A DNA stretch of 64,000 bases from CAVRIA01 sp963721115 (GCA_963721115.1 CAVRIA010000004.1:620001-684000); one strand, 5' to 3'; shown: positions 31,822 through 40,966, numbered from the stretch's first letter. Made by a program: numbers and translations. Notes: generated from the letters alone by a model not told the origin.

Positions 31822-34800
31822 ATGAGCGATTCGAAGCGACGTGCCCCTTCCGACGCGGGGAAGGGCGGGACCTGGGTGGAAGCACCGCCGGGCGGCCACC
31901 AGCCGGTTTCGAGCCCGGGCGGAGCGCCCGCGCGTCCCGAGGGCGGATCGCTGCGCCAGTGGCTGTCGCGCGTCGAGCATGCGCCGCGACGGGATCCGCG
32001 CGCCAACGCGGGCCGACCCGCGCCTGGCGGAGATGGAGGCCGCGCTGCGGCAGGCCGAGGAGCGCTGCGAGAGGGAGCGCGTCGAGGCGATCGAGCTGCG
32101 CACCGTGCTCGACGCCGTCCAGTACCGCATCGCGATGCTCGAGGAGGAAGTGGGGGCGCGGGATCGCGAGCTGGCCGCGCTGCGCTCTTCGCACGTCGGC
32201 GATCTCGTGCGCCTGCGCGGCGAGCAGGAAGGCGCCTTGCGGCGTCTGGCGGAGGCGGAGCAGGAGTGGTCGGCGGAGAGGCGGCGGCTGGAGGCGGAAC
32301 GCGCCGAGCTGCGGGCGCAGGGGGCCGCTCTGGGCGACGAGATCGCCGTGCTGCAAACGTCGCTGGCGTCGCGGGTCGAGCAGTGCGAGGCGCTCTCCCG
32401 CGAGGCGACGACGGCGGCAGCCGAGGCGCGCTGCCTCGCTGCCGAGGTGAGTGAGGGATCGCAGCGGCAGGACGAGGCGGAGCGGCTCGCCGCCGAGCTG
32501 CGGGCGGACCTGGTGGCGCGCGGCGACGAGATCGCCGGCCTGCGCCGCGATCTGGACGTGCAACGAGAGGCGGTGCGGGCGCGGCAAGAGGCGGGCGAGG
32601 AGATGGCGGCGCGCTGCGACGCTCTCGACGTCGCCCTCGCCGCGGCGCGCTCCTGCGGTGCCGCGGCGGAGGCCCGCGCCGAAGCCTTGGAAGCCGAGCT
32701 GAGGGCGTCGAGTGCGGACCTGGACGCCGCCCGTGACGGCGTGTACGCGGGGCAGGAAACGGCGGCGGCGCTGCGCGAAGGGCTGGCGGCGTCGGAAGCC
32801 GAGTGCGACGGCCTGCGCGAGCGGTTGGCGGCGGATCTTCGCGGCGCGGCCGAGGAGCGTCTGGCGCTCGGGGCGACGGTCGAAGAGCTGCGGTCCGCTC
32901 TCGCGGCGCGCCAGCAGGACGGCGAGCGCCTGGCCGCCGAGGCGCGCGACCGGGCGGAGGAGCTGGCCGCGCTGACGGCGCGGCTCGGCGAGGTCGCGGC
33001 GCAGTGCGAGGACGAAGCGCGCCAGCGCGCGTGCCTCTCAGGCGAGCTCTCTTCGGAGCGCGAAGCGAGCGGCCGCCTGCAGGCGGAGCTCGAGCAGGTG
33101 CGAGCGCACCTCGATCGCGAGAGCGAGCTGCTACGCGGGACGGAAGCGGCGCGGGACGAGGCGTGGGCGCGAGCCGACGCGCTCGACGAGCAGTTGCGCC
33201 GCACGGGCGCCGAAGCGGACGAGCGGCAGGCTCGCGCCGCGGCGCTGCAGAGCGAGCTGGAGCGGGCGCAGGCGGAGAGCGACGGCCGGCAGCGGGAAGC
33301 GCAGCGTCTGGCGGCGGATCTCGACGGAGCGACGGCGGCCGCGGCGGCGCTGGAAGAGGTGCGGGCGAAGCTGCAGGAGCGAATCGACAGCCAGGCGCGC
33401 GAGAACGACGAGCTGCGGGCCGAGGCGGAGCGCCGGCGAGAGGAGCACGCCGCCCTCGAGCGCGCTCTCGAGGGCGCGCGGGCGGCGCTGGAAGGTGAGC
33501 GCGCCGCGCTGCTCGACCGGACGACGGCGAACGAGGCGAGCGAGGCGCGCTGCGCGGCGCTCGACGGCGAGCTGGTCGAGGCGCGGGCGCAGGCAGCCGC
33601 CGCGCGCGCCCGTGCCGGCGCGCTGGACGACGAGCGGCAGGCGTATCAGCGCGATCTGGCGACATCGGGGCGCCGCCTCGGCGCCGTCGAGCAGTCGCTG
33701 CTGGCGGTGGGTGCGGCGCGCGACGAGATGACCGCTCGCTGCCTGGCGCTCGACGACGAGCTGGGCGCGGCACGGGCGTCGGTCGCCGTGGTCGAGGCGC
33801 GCGCCTCGGCGCTGGACCACGAGCTGCAGGTGCGCGATGGCGAGCTGCGCGCGGCGGCGAGCGCAGAGCAGGCGAAGCGGCGGACCCTGGAGGAGCTGGG
33901 CGCGGCGCGCGACGAGGCGGAGGCACGCGGCGAGGCGCTGCGGGACGAGGTGGAGCGAGCGCGAGCGGAGCTGTCGGCGCGCGCCATCGACGCCGACACT
34001 CTGCGCACCGAGCTGGAGCAGGCGCGCGGTGAGCTGAGCGAGCGGGCGGCGTCGTGCGAGCGCCTGCGGGCCGAGCTGGCCGCCTCGACGGCATCGGCGA
34101 GCGCTCTCGAGCGGCGGCAGGCGGAGCTGCTGGACGGCGCCGAGGCGGGGGTGCTGGAGCGCGAAGCGCTGCGCGGCGAGCTGGCGCAGCTCGGGGAGTC
34201 GCGGGCCGCGCTCGAGCGCGAGCTGGAGCGCGCCCGGGCGGAGATCGAAGCCGACCGCACGGCATTGCTCGAGGCGGCGGCGGCGCGCGAGGAGATCGCG
34301 GCGCGCTGCGCGTCGATGGACGACGAGCTCGAGCGCGGGCGTGCGCAGGACGCGGCGATGCAGGCGCGCGCGGCGACTCTGCAGGAAGAGTTGCAGGCGC
34401 GCGAGGCCGACGTGACCGCCGCCATGGCCTTGGCGCAGGCGGCCGAGGAGGTCGCGGCGCAGCTGCGCGAGCGGGAGGCCGAAGCGCTACGCGAGCGGGA
34501 GGCGCTCCAACAGCGTCTGCAGAGCGAGATCGACGCGCTGATCGGGGAGCGCGCCTCGCTGCAGTCGCAGCTCGATGCGGGGCGGTTGGAGCTGGCCGCG
34601 CGGATCGGCGAGCTCGAATCCGCCCTCGCCGACGCGTCGCGTCACGAAAGCGATTTGCGCGCGGCGCTGGAGGAGCGAGACGCGCGGCTCGCCGACGTCG
34701 ACCGCCTGGAGACGATCCATGCCTCGGCTCAGCAGGAATGGACGGAGCAGGCGACGGCCCTGCAGGCCGCCCTGGCGCTGACCCGCGGTGAGCGCGACCA

Positions 34801-37006
34801 GTGGCAGGGGCAGGCGGACGAACAGCGCGGTCAGTTGGCTGAACAGGCACGGCAGCTGGAGCTGCTGCGCCGAGAGGCGGCGGAACGCGCGGCCGTGGCG
34901 GGCGAAACCGAGGAGCGCCGCGCCGCGCTGGCGCGGCGGGTGGAGGATCTCGAGGCGATGCTACGGCGCGCCGGCGAGGAACAAGTGGAGCTGCGCGCGT
35001 CGTGCGAGGTCCTGGAAAGCCAGATCGCCTCATCGCGCCAGACGGCGGAGGCGCTGGAGGGCGAACGACGGCAGCTCGGCGAGGAGATCGAAGCGGCCCG
35101 GCAGGGTGTCGCGCAGCTGCGCGACGAAGGCGACGGGCTGCGTGCGGCGCTGGCGGCGGAGCGGGCGGCGCGCGAGGAAGCGGAGCGACAGCGGGCGCTG
35201 CTCGGCGAAGAGCGTGACGCGTTGCGCGGCGAGGCGGAGACCCTGCGCGGCGACGCCGAGGGCTTGCGGTGCGCCGTTGCGGAGGCGAACGGGGAGCGCG
35301 AGAAGGCGTGTCGTCTCGAGGAGCGGGTCGCCGAGCTCGGCGGCGAGCTCGGCGGCTCCCAGCAGCGCGAGTCGGTGTTGCAGAACGCCGTCAACGAGTT
35401 GCAGGAGCTGCTTCTGAAGGAGCAGACGCAGACCGCTTCCCTGTGGAGCGATCTCGAGCGCGAGTGCCGGCTCAGGGAGACGTCGGAGAGCGCCCTGGCG
35501 GAGGCGCGAGGTCGGGTTGCGGAGCTGCAGACCGAGCTGCAGGGCGAGCGTGACATGCGCGAGTCCGAGGCCGAGGCGGGGCGTGTCGGCACCGACATGG
35601 CGTCGGAGCTCAACGCGCACATCGAATCTCTGGCGACTCGCCTGAGCGAGGTCGAGGCGGACCGCGAAAACCTCCAGCAACAGGTCGACAGCCTGCGGGC
35701 GCTGAAGGAGGGGCTCGATCGGGAGTGCGAGCAGCTGCGGGGGCGCGTGGGGCGGGCCGAGAGCGGTGAGAACGGCAAGGCGGAGGTGGGGCGACTGCGG
35801 TCCAAGCTGGAGGAGCTGGAGCGCCAACAGCGCGAGGCCGCCCAGCGCCACTCGGGCGCGGTGAGCGGGTACATGATGGAGCTCAACCAGCGAACCGAGC
35901 TGCTCCGCCAGCGCGACGCCGAGCAGCAGAAGATGGCCGAGGAGCTCGCGGTCTTGCAGTCGGCCTGCGACGACGCCGTCGCCCAGCTCGCGTCCGAGCG
36001 CCAGGAGCGCGAGCTGCTGGCGTTGCGGCTCCAGGACCTGGAAGCCGCGCGCGGCGCGCGACCGCGTCCGCCTGCGGGTCCTGAGCACGGGCTGTCGTTG
36101 GCCGCCGACGCCGCCCCCGCGGAAAGGCCGGCACAGCGCGAGGCGCCGCTGCGTGGCGTCGCCTCGCTCGAGGCCAATCCCTCCGAGGAAGCGCGCAAGC
36201 CGGCACCGGCGCCCGCGGCGGCCGCGCCCGCCAAGACGGCGCACCAGGTGGACCGGCAGAGGCAGCCGGCAGTCGTCGTTCTGCTCGAGGACGACGCCGA
36301 GATCCAGCAGTGCATCCGCAGCGCGATCGGCCACTTCCCAGGCACGCGCTGCCTGCCGGCCTCCGAGGTCTCCGGGCCGGGCGAGGGCAAGGATCTGCTT
36401 CTGGCCGTCAACCTGCTGTCGCGCAGTATCGATCCGTTTGCGGCGGCGACGGATTCCAATCGCTGGGGGGTCGAAGATCCATACGCGTTCCTGTATTCCG
36501 CCCACGCTGGTCGCGGGGTCGTCCTCGGAATGGTGGATCTCTTTCCGCCCCCCTTCGAGCCCGACGCCTGCGCGACCCGGCTGCTGGGACGCCGCTCCGG
36601 GTTGCAGCGGTTGCTCGCGGTCAGCGAGGACGTCGACACCATGAGCGGCCTGAGGGACGTCCTCGGCCGCTTCGGTTGCTCGACGGCCATCGCCTTCGAT
36701 GGCAAGCAGGCCCTCGATCTGGTGCCGATGGTGAAGCCCGAGATCGCTCTCGTCGACCTCAGCTTGCCGCGCGGCGAGGGAATCCGGGTCATCAACCGTC
36801 TGCGCGCCGATCCGTCCGTGACGCCGCCGTCGATCGCCGTCCTTTGGAGCAAGCCGTTGAACCCGGCGGAAACCGTCCAGCACGGTCTGCGCGCCGTGCG
36901 AGAGTTTCCGCTCGCGCCACGGGACATCGAGCACGCCTTCTGCCGGCTGTTCGACTCGGGCGAGGCCGGTTCGACCGGCAGCAGCGAGATCCGCGCCGCG
37001 GGCTAG
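31822..37006 (+). CDS. Giant coiled-coil protein with C-terminal tandem receiver-like domains (one-base frame change near the N-terminus)
   Basis: About 1,727 residues. The N-terminus is best read from the ATG at 31822 (GGAGGAG upstream; MSDSKRRAPSDAGKGGTWVE). A one-base shift near 31985-32020 then joins the long main frame (RADPRLAEMEAALRQAEERC). A start inside the main frame (ATG 31980) is an alternative with a weak ribosome site. Residues of about 65-1410 are almost unbroken Ala/Glu/Arg/Leu coiled coil, with a repeated ARC..LD.EL module. A Pro/Ala linker precedes two receiver-like units. The first (DNA 36265-36590; VVVLLEDDAEIQQCI) lacks an obvious phosphorylation pocket. The second (36600-36940; LLAVSEDVDTMSGLRDVLGR) keeps the acceptor Asp (codon 36755, EIALVDLSLPRGEG) but has SED in place of the acidic pair and no clear Lys. 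It starts about 100 bases after cheA. AglZ and FrzS of Myxococcus have the reverse order (receiver then coil) and act in polarity. A scaffold role here is inferred. Confidence 0.8.
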
Positions 37007-37107
37007 AAGTCCTCGGTCGCTCGAGCGGCGCGACGCGACCTCCCAGCGGGTCCTCGCACCACATGGGAGGTGCTTGGATGCCGCGCGCCACATCGCAAGG
37101 GGGGGAC

Positions 37108-37145
37108 GGAGAGTCGCGGCCGTTGGGCCGCGACCGCGACTCTCC
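37108..37145 (+). terminator. Stem-loop after the chemosensory operon, candidate terminator
   Basis: GGAGAGTCGCGG (37108-37119) pairs perfectly with CCGCGACTCTCC (37134-37145), leaving a 14-base loop, about 100 bases after the coiled-coil gene stop. No T-run follows, so it may need Rho or simply protect the 3' end. Nothing coding is seen between 37007 and the tRNA at 37494. Confidence 0.5.
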
Positions 37146-37310
37146 GCTGCTAGTGGGTCAGACGCGAGAAGGGCGCGTCCGAGGTTTGGTCAGAGCATCG
37201 GGCATGCCAGACGCGCCGCGTCATTCAGTCGAACGATCCCATCCCTCGGTCCAGTGCGCGCCTTGCCCAACCGATGAGCAGATGCGCATCCGGTGGGCAG
37301 CAGTGGGGGC

Positions 37311-37430
37311 GGGTTGTTGGTTGTTGAGTTGTTGGGTTGTTGGTCGGGCCGCGGCCGGGCCCGACATCATCCGAGTGCGCGAAGCGCACGCCCGATACCC
37401 AACAGCGTAACCCCTAGCAGCGTAACAACC
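37311..37430. repeat. Inverted repeat with GTTGGTT arms (copy C)
   Basis: Left arm 37311-37343 (GGTTGTTGGTTGTTGAGTTG and on); right arm about 37395-37430 (ending AGCAGCGTAACAACC). The two arms are looser reverse complements than in other copies. Inside are two short perfect hairpins, TCGGGCC/GGCCCGA near 37343-37363 and GTGCGC/GCGCAC at 37375-37389. It sits between the operon end and tRNA-Gln. Confidence 0.55.
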
Positions 37431-37493
37431 TTCCTCGGAAGTCGTCTTGACTTCGAATCGGCGCGTCTCTAGTTTGAGTCCGTTTTGCAGTGG

Positions 37494-37566
37494 TGAGGAG
37501 TGGGCTAATTGGTAAGCCACCTGACTCTGGATCAGGCGATTGTAGGTTCGAGTCCTACCTCCTCAG
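37494..37566 (+). tRNA. tRNA-Gln (anticodon CTG)
   Basis: 73 bases. Acceptor TGAGGAG (37494-37500) pairs with CTCCTCA (37559-37565). The anticodon arm is CCTGA-CTCTGGA-TCAGG with anticodon CTG. The T arm is GTAGG-TTCGAGT-CCTAC. CCA is not encoded. It decodes the CAG codon favoured in this GC-rich genome and lies 108 bases before tRNA-Glu. Confidence 0.92.
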
Positions 37567-37674
37567 CTCGCTGAGCGCTGCGGAAGCGGGGCGTAAGCCC
37601 CGCGTCCGACGCGAAATGGGGGAAGGGCGGAATCGGCGAGCGTTTCACGCGGAGCGCGTCAGAAGATCGACTAC

Positions 37675-37747
37675 GGTCCCATCGTCTAGCGGCCTAGGAC
37701 ACCGGCCTCTCACGTCGGTAACACGGGTTCGATTCCCGTTGGGACCA
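37675..37747 (+). tRNA. tRNA-Glu (anticodon CTC)
   Basis: 73 bases. Acceptor GGTCCCA (37675-37681) pairs with TGGGACC (37740-37746). The D-arm region reads TCGTCTAGCGGCCTAGGACA, the classic tRNA-Glu form. The anticodon loop is CTCTCAC with CTC, and the T arm is ACGGG-TTCGATT-CCCGT. CCA is not encoded. The 3' end from the T-loop onward, plus following DNA, is repeated at 39141, as at a tRNA attachment site. Confidence 0.92.
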
Positions 37748-38030
37748 CCTCTTCCTTCGACCCAAAGCGTCGGCCTCGAGCGATGTTGTGGTGCGGGCGT
37801 CCCGCCTGCACGGGGTCGGGGGAGGATGAGCGGCCGGATGAGCCGATGAGCCGCCACGCAGGCCGGAGTGCCAGCACAGTGAGGCTCCGTTGGGTGCGAT
37901 CTGACGCATGCGACGTCGAGATCGCCGAGGATCACGGAGAAACGCCTCCACGCGTGTGGTCCCGGTCGACGTAGCGGGAATCACTCGGTGCCCGCGCGAC
38001 CACAACTCCCTCCGTGGAGTGTGGTGTCAG
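37728..38030 (+). repeat. Direct repeat, copy 1: tRNA-Glu 3' end plus downstream DNA
   Basis: Positions 37728-37768 (from TTCGATTCCCGTTGGGACC to GACCCAAAGC) match 39141-39181 at 39 of 41 bases. Looser similarity then continues to about 38030. It includes a GTGGTGCGGG...GCCTGCACGG arm, and a final block GGGAATCACTCGGTGCCCGC ... CTCCGTGGAGTGTGGTGT. This copy holds about 70 extra bases. The stretch 37748-38255 has no convincing gene. The two copies bracket a toxin-antitoxin pair. Confidence 0.75.
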
Positions 38031-38255
38031 GCGGCTGCCTCGGACTCCTCCGCCAGTGCCTGGTCGATTGTGACGTGCCCGTCGCGGATGGCCGTGCAGA
38101 CTGGTGATGCGGATCGGATGCGATCGCACGGCCCGGTCGGCAGCACGGACGGCCCGCGTCAGGCTCATCTCGAAGGCTCCGATCTGCACGCCAACGTCGC
38201 CACCGTATGCGCCATCGGTAGCGGACGCGTCCAGGCGGAGCACCGAGAGATTGCA

Positions 38256-38279
38256 ACCATACTACTCCGGTAGTATGGT
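38256..38279 (+). promoter_or_regulatory. Palindromic operator upstream of the antitoxin gene
   Basis: ACCATACTAC and GTAGTATGGT form a perfect 10-bp inverted repeat around a 4-base TCCG spacer, ending 6 bases before the antitoxin ATG. Ribbon-helix-helix antitoxins usually repress their own operon through such sites, so this is a strong candidate autoregulatory operator. Confidence 0.7.
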
Positions 38280-38285
38280 TTCGAC

Positions 38286-38561
38286 ATGCCCCGCGGAGCT
38301 CCGGCTCGAAAGCTCGCCATCACGGTGGATGCGGACGTGCACGACGGTGTGGTTCGCGCTGCTCGCAAGAAGAAGATGAGCATCTCGGCCTGGCTGACCG
38401 AGGCCGCCCGACGTTCGTTGCGCATTGGCGACGGTCTGGCCGCAGTCGCCGAATGGGAGGCGGAGCACGGCGCGTTCGGCGAGGCGGAGTTGGCAGCGGC
38501 TCGGCGGCAGGTGCTGCGCAAGCACCCGCCTTCTCGAGCCCGTCGGGCTCGGAAGCGATGA
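38286..38561 (+). CDS. Ribbon-helix-helix antitoxin of a vapBC-like module
   Basis: 91 residues. The N-terminal part reads KLAITVDADVHDGVVRAARK then KKMSISAWLTEAARRSL. This is a beta strand followed by two helices, typical of CopG/RHH DNA-binding antitoxins. The C-terminal part (AAVAEWEAEHGAFGEAELAA) is the acidic toxin-binding tail, followed by a basic end (SRARRARKR). The stop overlaps the toxin start as ATGA, so the two are translationally coupled. A perfect palindrome sits just upstream. It should bind and neutralise the PIN toxin and repress the operon. The only genes between the two tRNA-Glu-derived repeats are this pair. Confidence 0.88.
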   Translation: MPRGAPARKLAITVDADVHDGVVRAARKKKMSISAWLTEAARRSLRIGDGLAAVAEWEAEHGAFGEAELAAARRQVLRKHPPSRARRARKR

Positions 38562-38938
38562 AGCCCGTCGTCTACGACGCCGGCCCCTTGATTGCTGCCG
38601 ACCGAAACGATCGTCGCTTCTGGGCGGAGCATCGGATTCGATTGGAGCTGGGCATCGTGCCGTGTGTGCCATCGCCTGTCCTGGCGCAGGTGAGCCGATC
38701 TCCAAAGCAGGTCCAGCTCCGCCGCCTTTTGCGGGGCTGCGAGGTGGTTGCCCTGGATGAAGCCGGAGCTCATGAGGTGGGCGCCCTGCTGGGCAAAGCC
38801 CGAACCACGGACATCAGTGACGCCGCAGTGGTGAGGGTGGCCGTGACGCGCGCGGCGGACATCGTGACGAGTGATCGTATCGATATCGAGCGTCTCGTTT
38901 CGGCAGCCGGGAGACGGATTCGCGTCGTCGAGACCTGA
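38558..38938 (+). CDS. PIN-domain ribonuclease toxin (VapC-like)
   Basis: 126 residues, with the ATG overlapping the antitoxin stop by 4 bases. The PIN fold is seen in MKPVVYDAGPLIAADRNDRR (first Asp, residue 7), VPSPVLAQVSRSPKQVQLRR, TTDISDAAVVRVAVTRAADI (later Asp) and VTSDRIDIERL (last Asp). The usual Glu of the second motif (VLAE) is Gln here (VLAQ). As I recall, one actinobacterial-type PIN subfamily shares this change, so it need not mean loss of activity. VapC toxins cleave tRNA or rRNA. Expected to be a stability or defence element tied to the tRNA-Glu repeats. Confidence 0.88.
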   Translation: MKPVVYDAGPLIAADRNDRRFWAEHRIRLELGIVPCVPSPVLAQVSRSPKQVQLRRLLRGCEVVALDEAGAHEVGALLGKARTTDISDAAVVRVAVTRAADIVTSDRIDIERLVSAAGRRIRVVET

Positions 38939-39140
38939 GACGAGGGGACACACCGATTCGTGAGCGTGCCGCGATTGCGGCGAGAACCGCCTCCACCTGA
39001 TGGCGATTTTCGATCGAGGAGCGGGCGGTGATCGAACAGATATGGGACGCCGTCTGCGACCTCCCGATTTCTTGATTTCCCCCGGGATTCCCAGTGCTTA
39101 CGGGCTCTTCTCCGGTTGTGTCGCGTGCCGGCGAGGTTGA

Positions 39141-39357
39141 TTCGAGTCCCGTTGGGACCGCCTCTTCCTTCGACCCAAAGCCTCGAGCGGTGTTTGTGGT
39201 GCGGGCCTCCGGCCTGCACGGGGTTGGGGCGGAGGGGGGAGCGGCCCGATGGGCCGCTATGCAGGCCGGAGGCCCGCACCACAAGGATGCTCCGACGTGG
39301 CGGGAATCACTCAGGTGCCCGCGCACGATCACAACTCGCTCCGTGGAGTGTGGTGTA
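39141..39357 (+). repeat. Direct repeat, copy 2: tRNA-Glu 3' remnant plus downstream DNA
   Basis: TTCGAGTCCCGTTGGGACCG and on to 39181 repeats the T-loop-to-3' end of tRNA-Glu and 22 following bases (39/41 identical to 37728-37768). The 5' half of the tRNA is absent, so this is a remnant. Similarity continues to the block GGGAATCACTCAGGTGCCCG ... CTCCGTGGAGTGTGGTGT at about 39302-39357. The stretch 38939-39434 has no gene I can support. Confidence 0.75.
39196..39282. repeat. Perfect 23-bp inverted repeat
   Basis: The left arm at 39196-39218 (GTGGTGCGGGCCTCCGGCCT then GCA) is an exact reverse complement of the right arm at 39260-39282. The 41-base spacer carries its own small hairpin (GCGGCCCGATGGGCCGC). 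It lies inside direct-repeat copy 2; copy 1 has a degraded version. This is the look of a REP/MITE-like element. Confidence 0.7.
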
Positions 39358-39434
39358 ACCCCGGGCGATGCATGGGTCGACAGCGGTCGAGTGGGACCTT
39401 CTTGGTAACGTGAGATGGTCCGGGCTCACGCTGC

Positions 39435-39932
39435 TCAGATACCGCCGGGTGGCACTTGCCGCTGGCCGCTCGGCACGTGGATCACGAGGTACGAGAGCAA
39501 GAGTCCGCAGAGAACGAGCAGGTGCGTGGTCTCCAGGCCGGATATCCGGTCGTATACGATGAAGAGCTCATCGGCGACCAAGAAGGCAGCGAACAAACCG
39601 ATCCCCAGCGAAAAGGCCTGCGGAACCTTCGGGTGATCGGGCCTGGTGCCCGTGTCGCGCTCCAGAAAGGCACGCCAGAAGAGAGCGGCGGCGCCGAGCT
39701 GAACCAGCACGACGGCTGCAAAGAGGAACACCGCCCATGACTGCCCCAGCGAATAGATGCCGATCGACTGCCGAATCAGCTCGAAGTTTCCGGACGCGAA
39801 GCGCCACTCCGTTGGAAGGAGACCCGCCTGCCGTAAACCGTCCGCCAGGTTGGTGGAGAAGACCACCGAGAACCACGAGCTCCAGAAGAGCAGCAGTCCG
39901 CGACGGAGCATGCTGTGGCTCAGAAGACTCAT
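39435..39932 (-). CDS. Small membrane protein with four predicted helices, function unknown
   Basis: 165 residues; GGAG lies about 10 bases before the ATG. Hydrophobic segments lie near 11-30 (LLLFWSSWFSVVFSTNLADG), 58-82 (SLGQSWAVFLFAAVVLVQLG), 105-125 (SLGIGLFAAFLVADELFIVY) and 133-152 (HLLVLCGLLLSYLVIHV). I recognise no named family. It follows the exported alpha/beta hydrolase by 33 bases on the same strand, so the two are probably one operon. Confidence 0.75.
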   Translation of the reverse strand: MSLLSHSMLRRGLLLFWSSWFSVVFSTNLADGLRQAGLLPTEWRFASGNFELIRQSIGIYSLGQSWAVFLFAAVVLVQLGAAALFWRAFLERDTGTRPDHPKVPQAFSLGIGLFAAFLVADELFIVYDRISGLETTHLLVLCGLLLSYLVIHVPSGQRQVPPGGI

Positions 39933-39965
39933 GGAGAACTCCGAGAATCGCCCGCGGCGCCGCGG

Positions 39966-40889
39966 TCACTTGCGGGCGAGAAAGTGCAGCAGGGCCTGGT
40001 TGAACTGTACGGGGTCCTGCAAGAAGGCGAAGTGGCTGACCTCTGGCAGAATGAGCTCGCCCGCGCCGGGGATGAGCGCCGCCATGTGGTCGGTGTTCTC
40101 GCGCTTGATCGCCTCGTCGTGATCGCCGTCGACGATCCAGGTCGGAACCTCGATGCGGCGCAGCTGCTCGTCGGTGAAGTGCGGCTCGGTCGCCCACATG
40201 TTCGTGATGTTGGCGAGGAAGGCCTTGAACTCCTTCGGCGTCGGCGAGAGCTTCTCGTACTCGCGCTCGGCGCGGGCGATGTAGTCGGTGAAGACCGGGC
40301 TCTGGTTCACGTCCTTGACGCCGGACGGATCCGAGTTCGCCGCGAAGGCGAACAGCCCGGTCAGGCGTTCGGGATGGTGGATGGCGATGTCCAGGCCGAT
40401 GATCGCGCCGTCGCTCCAGCCCACCAGCGCGGCCCTGGGCACGTGCAGGTAGTCCATCAGCGCCAACACGTCCGACGACATCAGGTCGTAGCCGATCGGC
40501 GCCTCGGTGCGCGTGCTGCGGCCGTGACCGCGGCTGTCGAGTACGATGACCCGGTAGCGGGGGGCGAGCGCCGCGACCTGCAATCCCCAGTAGTCCGCGT
40601 TGGCCAGGCCACCGTGCACCAGCACCACCGGCGCGCCCTTTCCGAACACGGCGTACCACAGGCGGATGCCGTTCACCGGAACGGTGCCGCTGCGCTCGGG
40701 CTTGGGCAGCGCCGGCGTCGGCGGCAGGCGCAGCCAGGGGTATTGGGCGCCGACAGGCGCGGCAACGGCGAGCGCGCCGAGCAACAGGAGGAGAGGAAGG
40801 ATGGAGGCCGCCTTTGCCGACCCCTTCGGCCGCGAGTGCCGGCGAGGAGGAATCGGGGAAGGGAAGCTCAAAACGGGGAACCCGGTCAC
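39966..40889 (-). CDS. Exported alpha/beta hydrolase
   Basis: About 307 residues from the GTG at 40889. A basic leader (RRHSRPKGSAKAA) and the hydrophobic ILPLLLLLGALAVAAPVGAQ form a signal peptide. The alpha/beta fold is clear: oxyanion HGGLANADYWG, nucleophile elbow GWSDGA, acid in VDGDHDEAIKREN, and catalytic His in EVSHFAFLQDP. It resembles small epoxide-hydrolase or haloperoxidase-type esterases. The exact start is uncertain because no ribosome site is visible and the frame stays open upstream. Substrate unknown. A four-helix membrane protein follows 33 bases on. Confidence 0.82.
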   Translation of the reverse strand: MTGFPVLSFPSPIPPRRHSRPKGSAKAASILPLLLLLGALAVAAPVGAQYPWLRLPPTPALPKPERSGTVPVNGIRLWYAVFGKGAPVVLVHGGLANADYWGLQVAALAPRYRVIVLDSRGHGRSTRTEAPIGYDLMSSDVLALMDYLHVPRAALVGWSDGAIIGLDIAIHHPERLTGLFAFAANSDPSGVKDVNQSPVFTDYIARAEREYEKLSPTPKEFKAFLANITNMWATEPHFTDEQLRRIEVPTWIVDGDHDEAIKRENTDHMAALIPGAGELILPEVSHFAFLQDPVQFNQALLHFLARK

Positions 40890-40966
40890 GCCGCGTCGAT
40901 AGTACGCGCCGAGTGCGGCGGTCAATCGCCCGGGGTGCCAGGCCGCGCGCTCGGTTCCGGGCGCGC

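Noticed and set aside
31692..35033. A 1,113-codon minus-strand frame opposite the coiled coil
   Set aside because: Pro/Arg/Ala-rich composition from mirroring an Ala/Glu/Arg coil; no start signal or family.
37311..37430. CRISPR or telomere-like repeat in the GTTGGTT arms
   Set aside because: Arms are imperfect and occur as inverted pairs, not as regular repeat-spacer units.
39141..39181. A third tRNA (Glu) gene
   Set aside because: Only the T-loop and 3' part are present; no D arm or anticodon arm precedes it.
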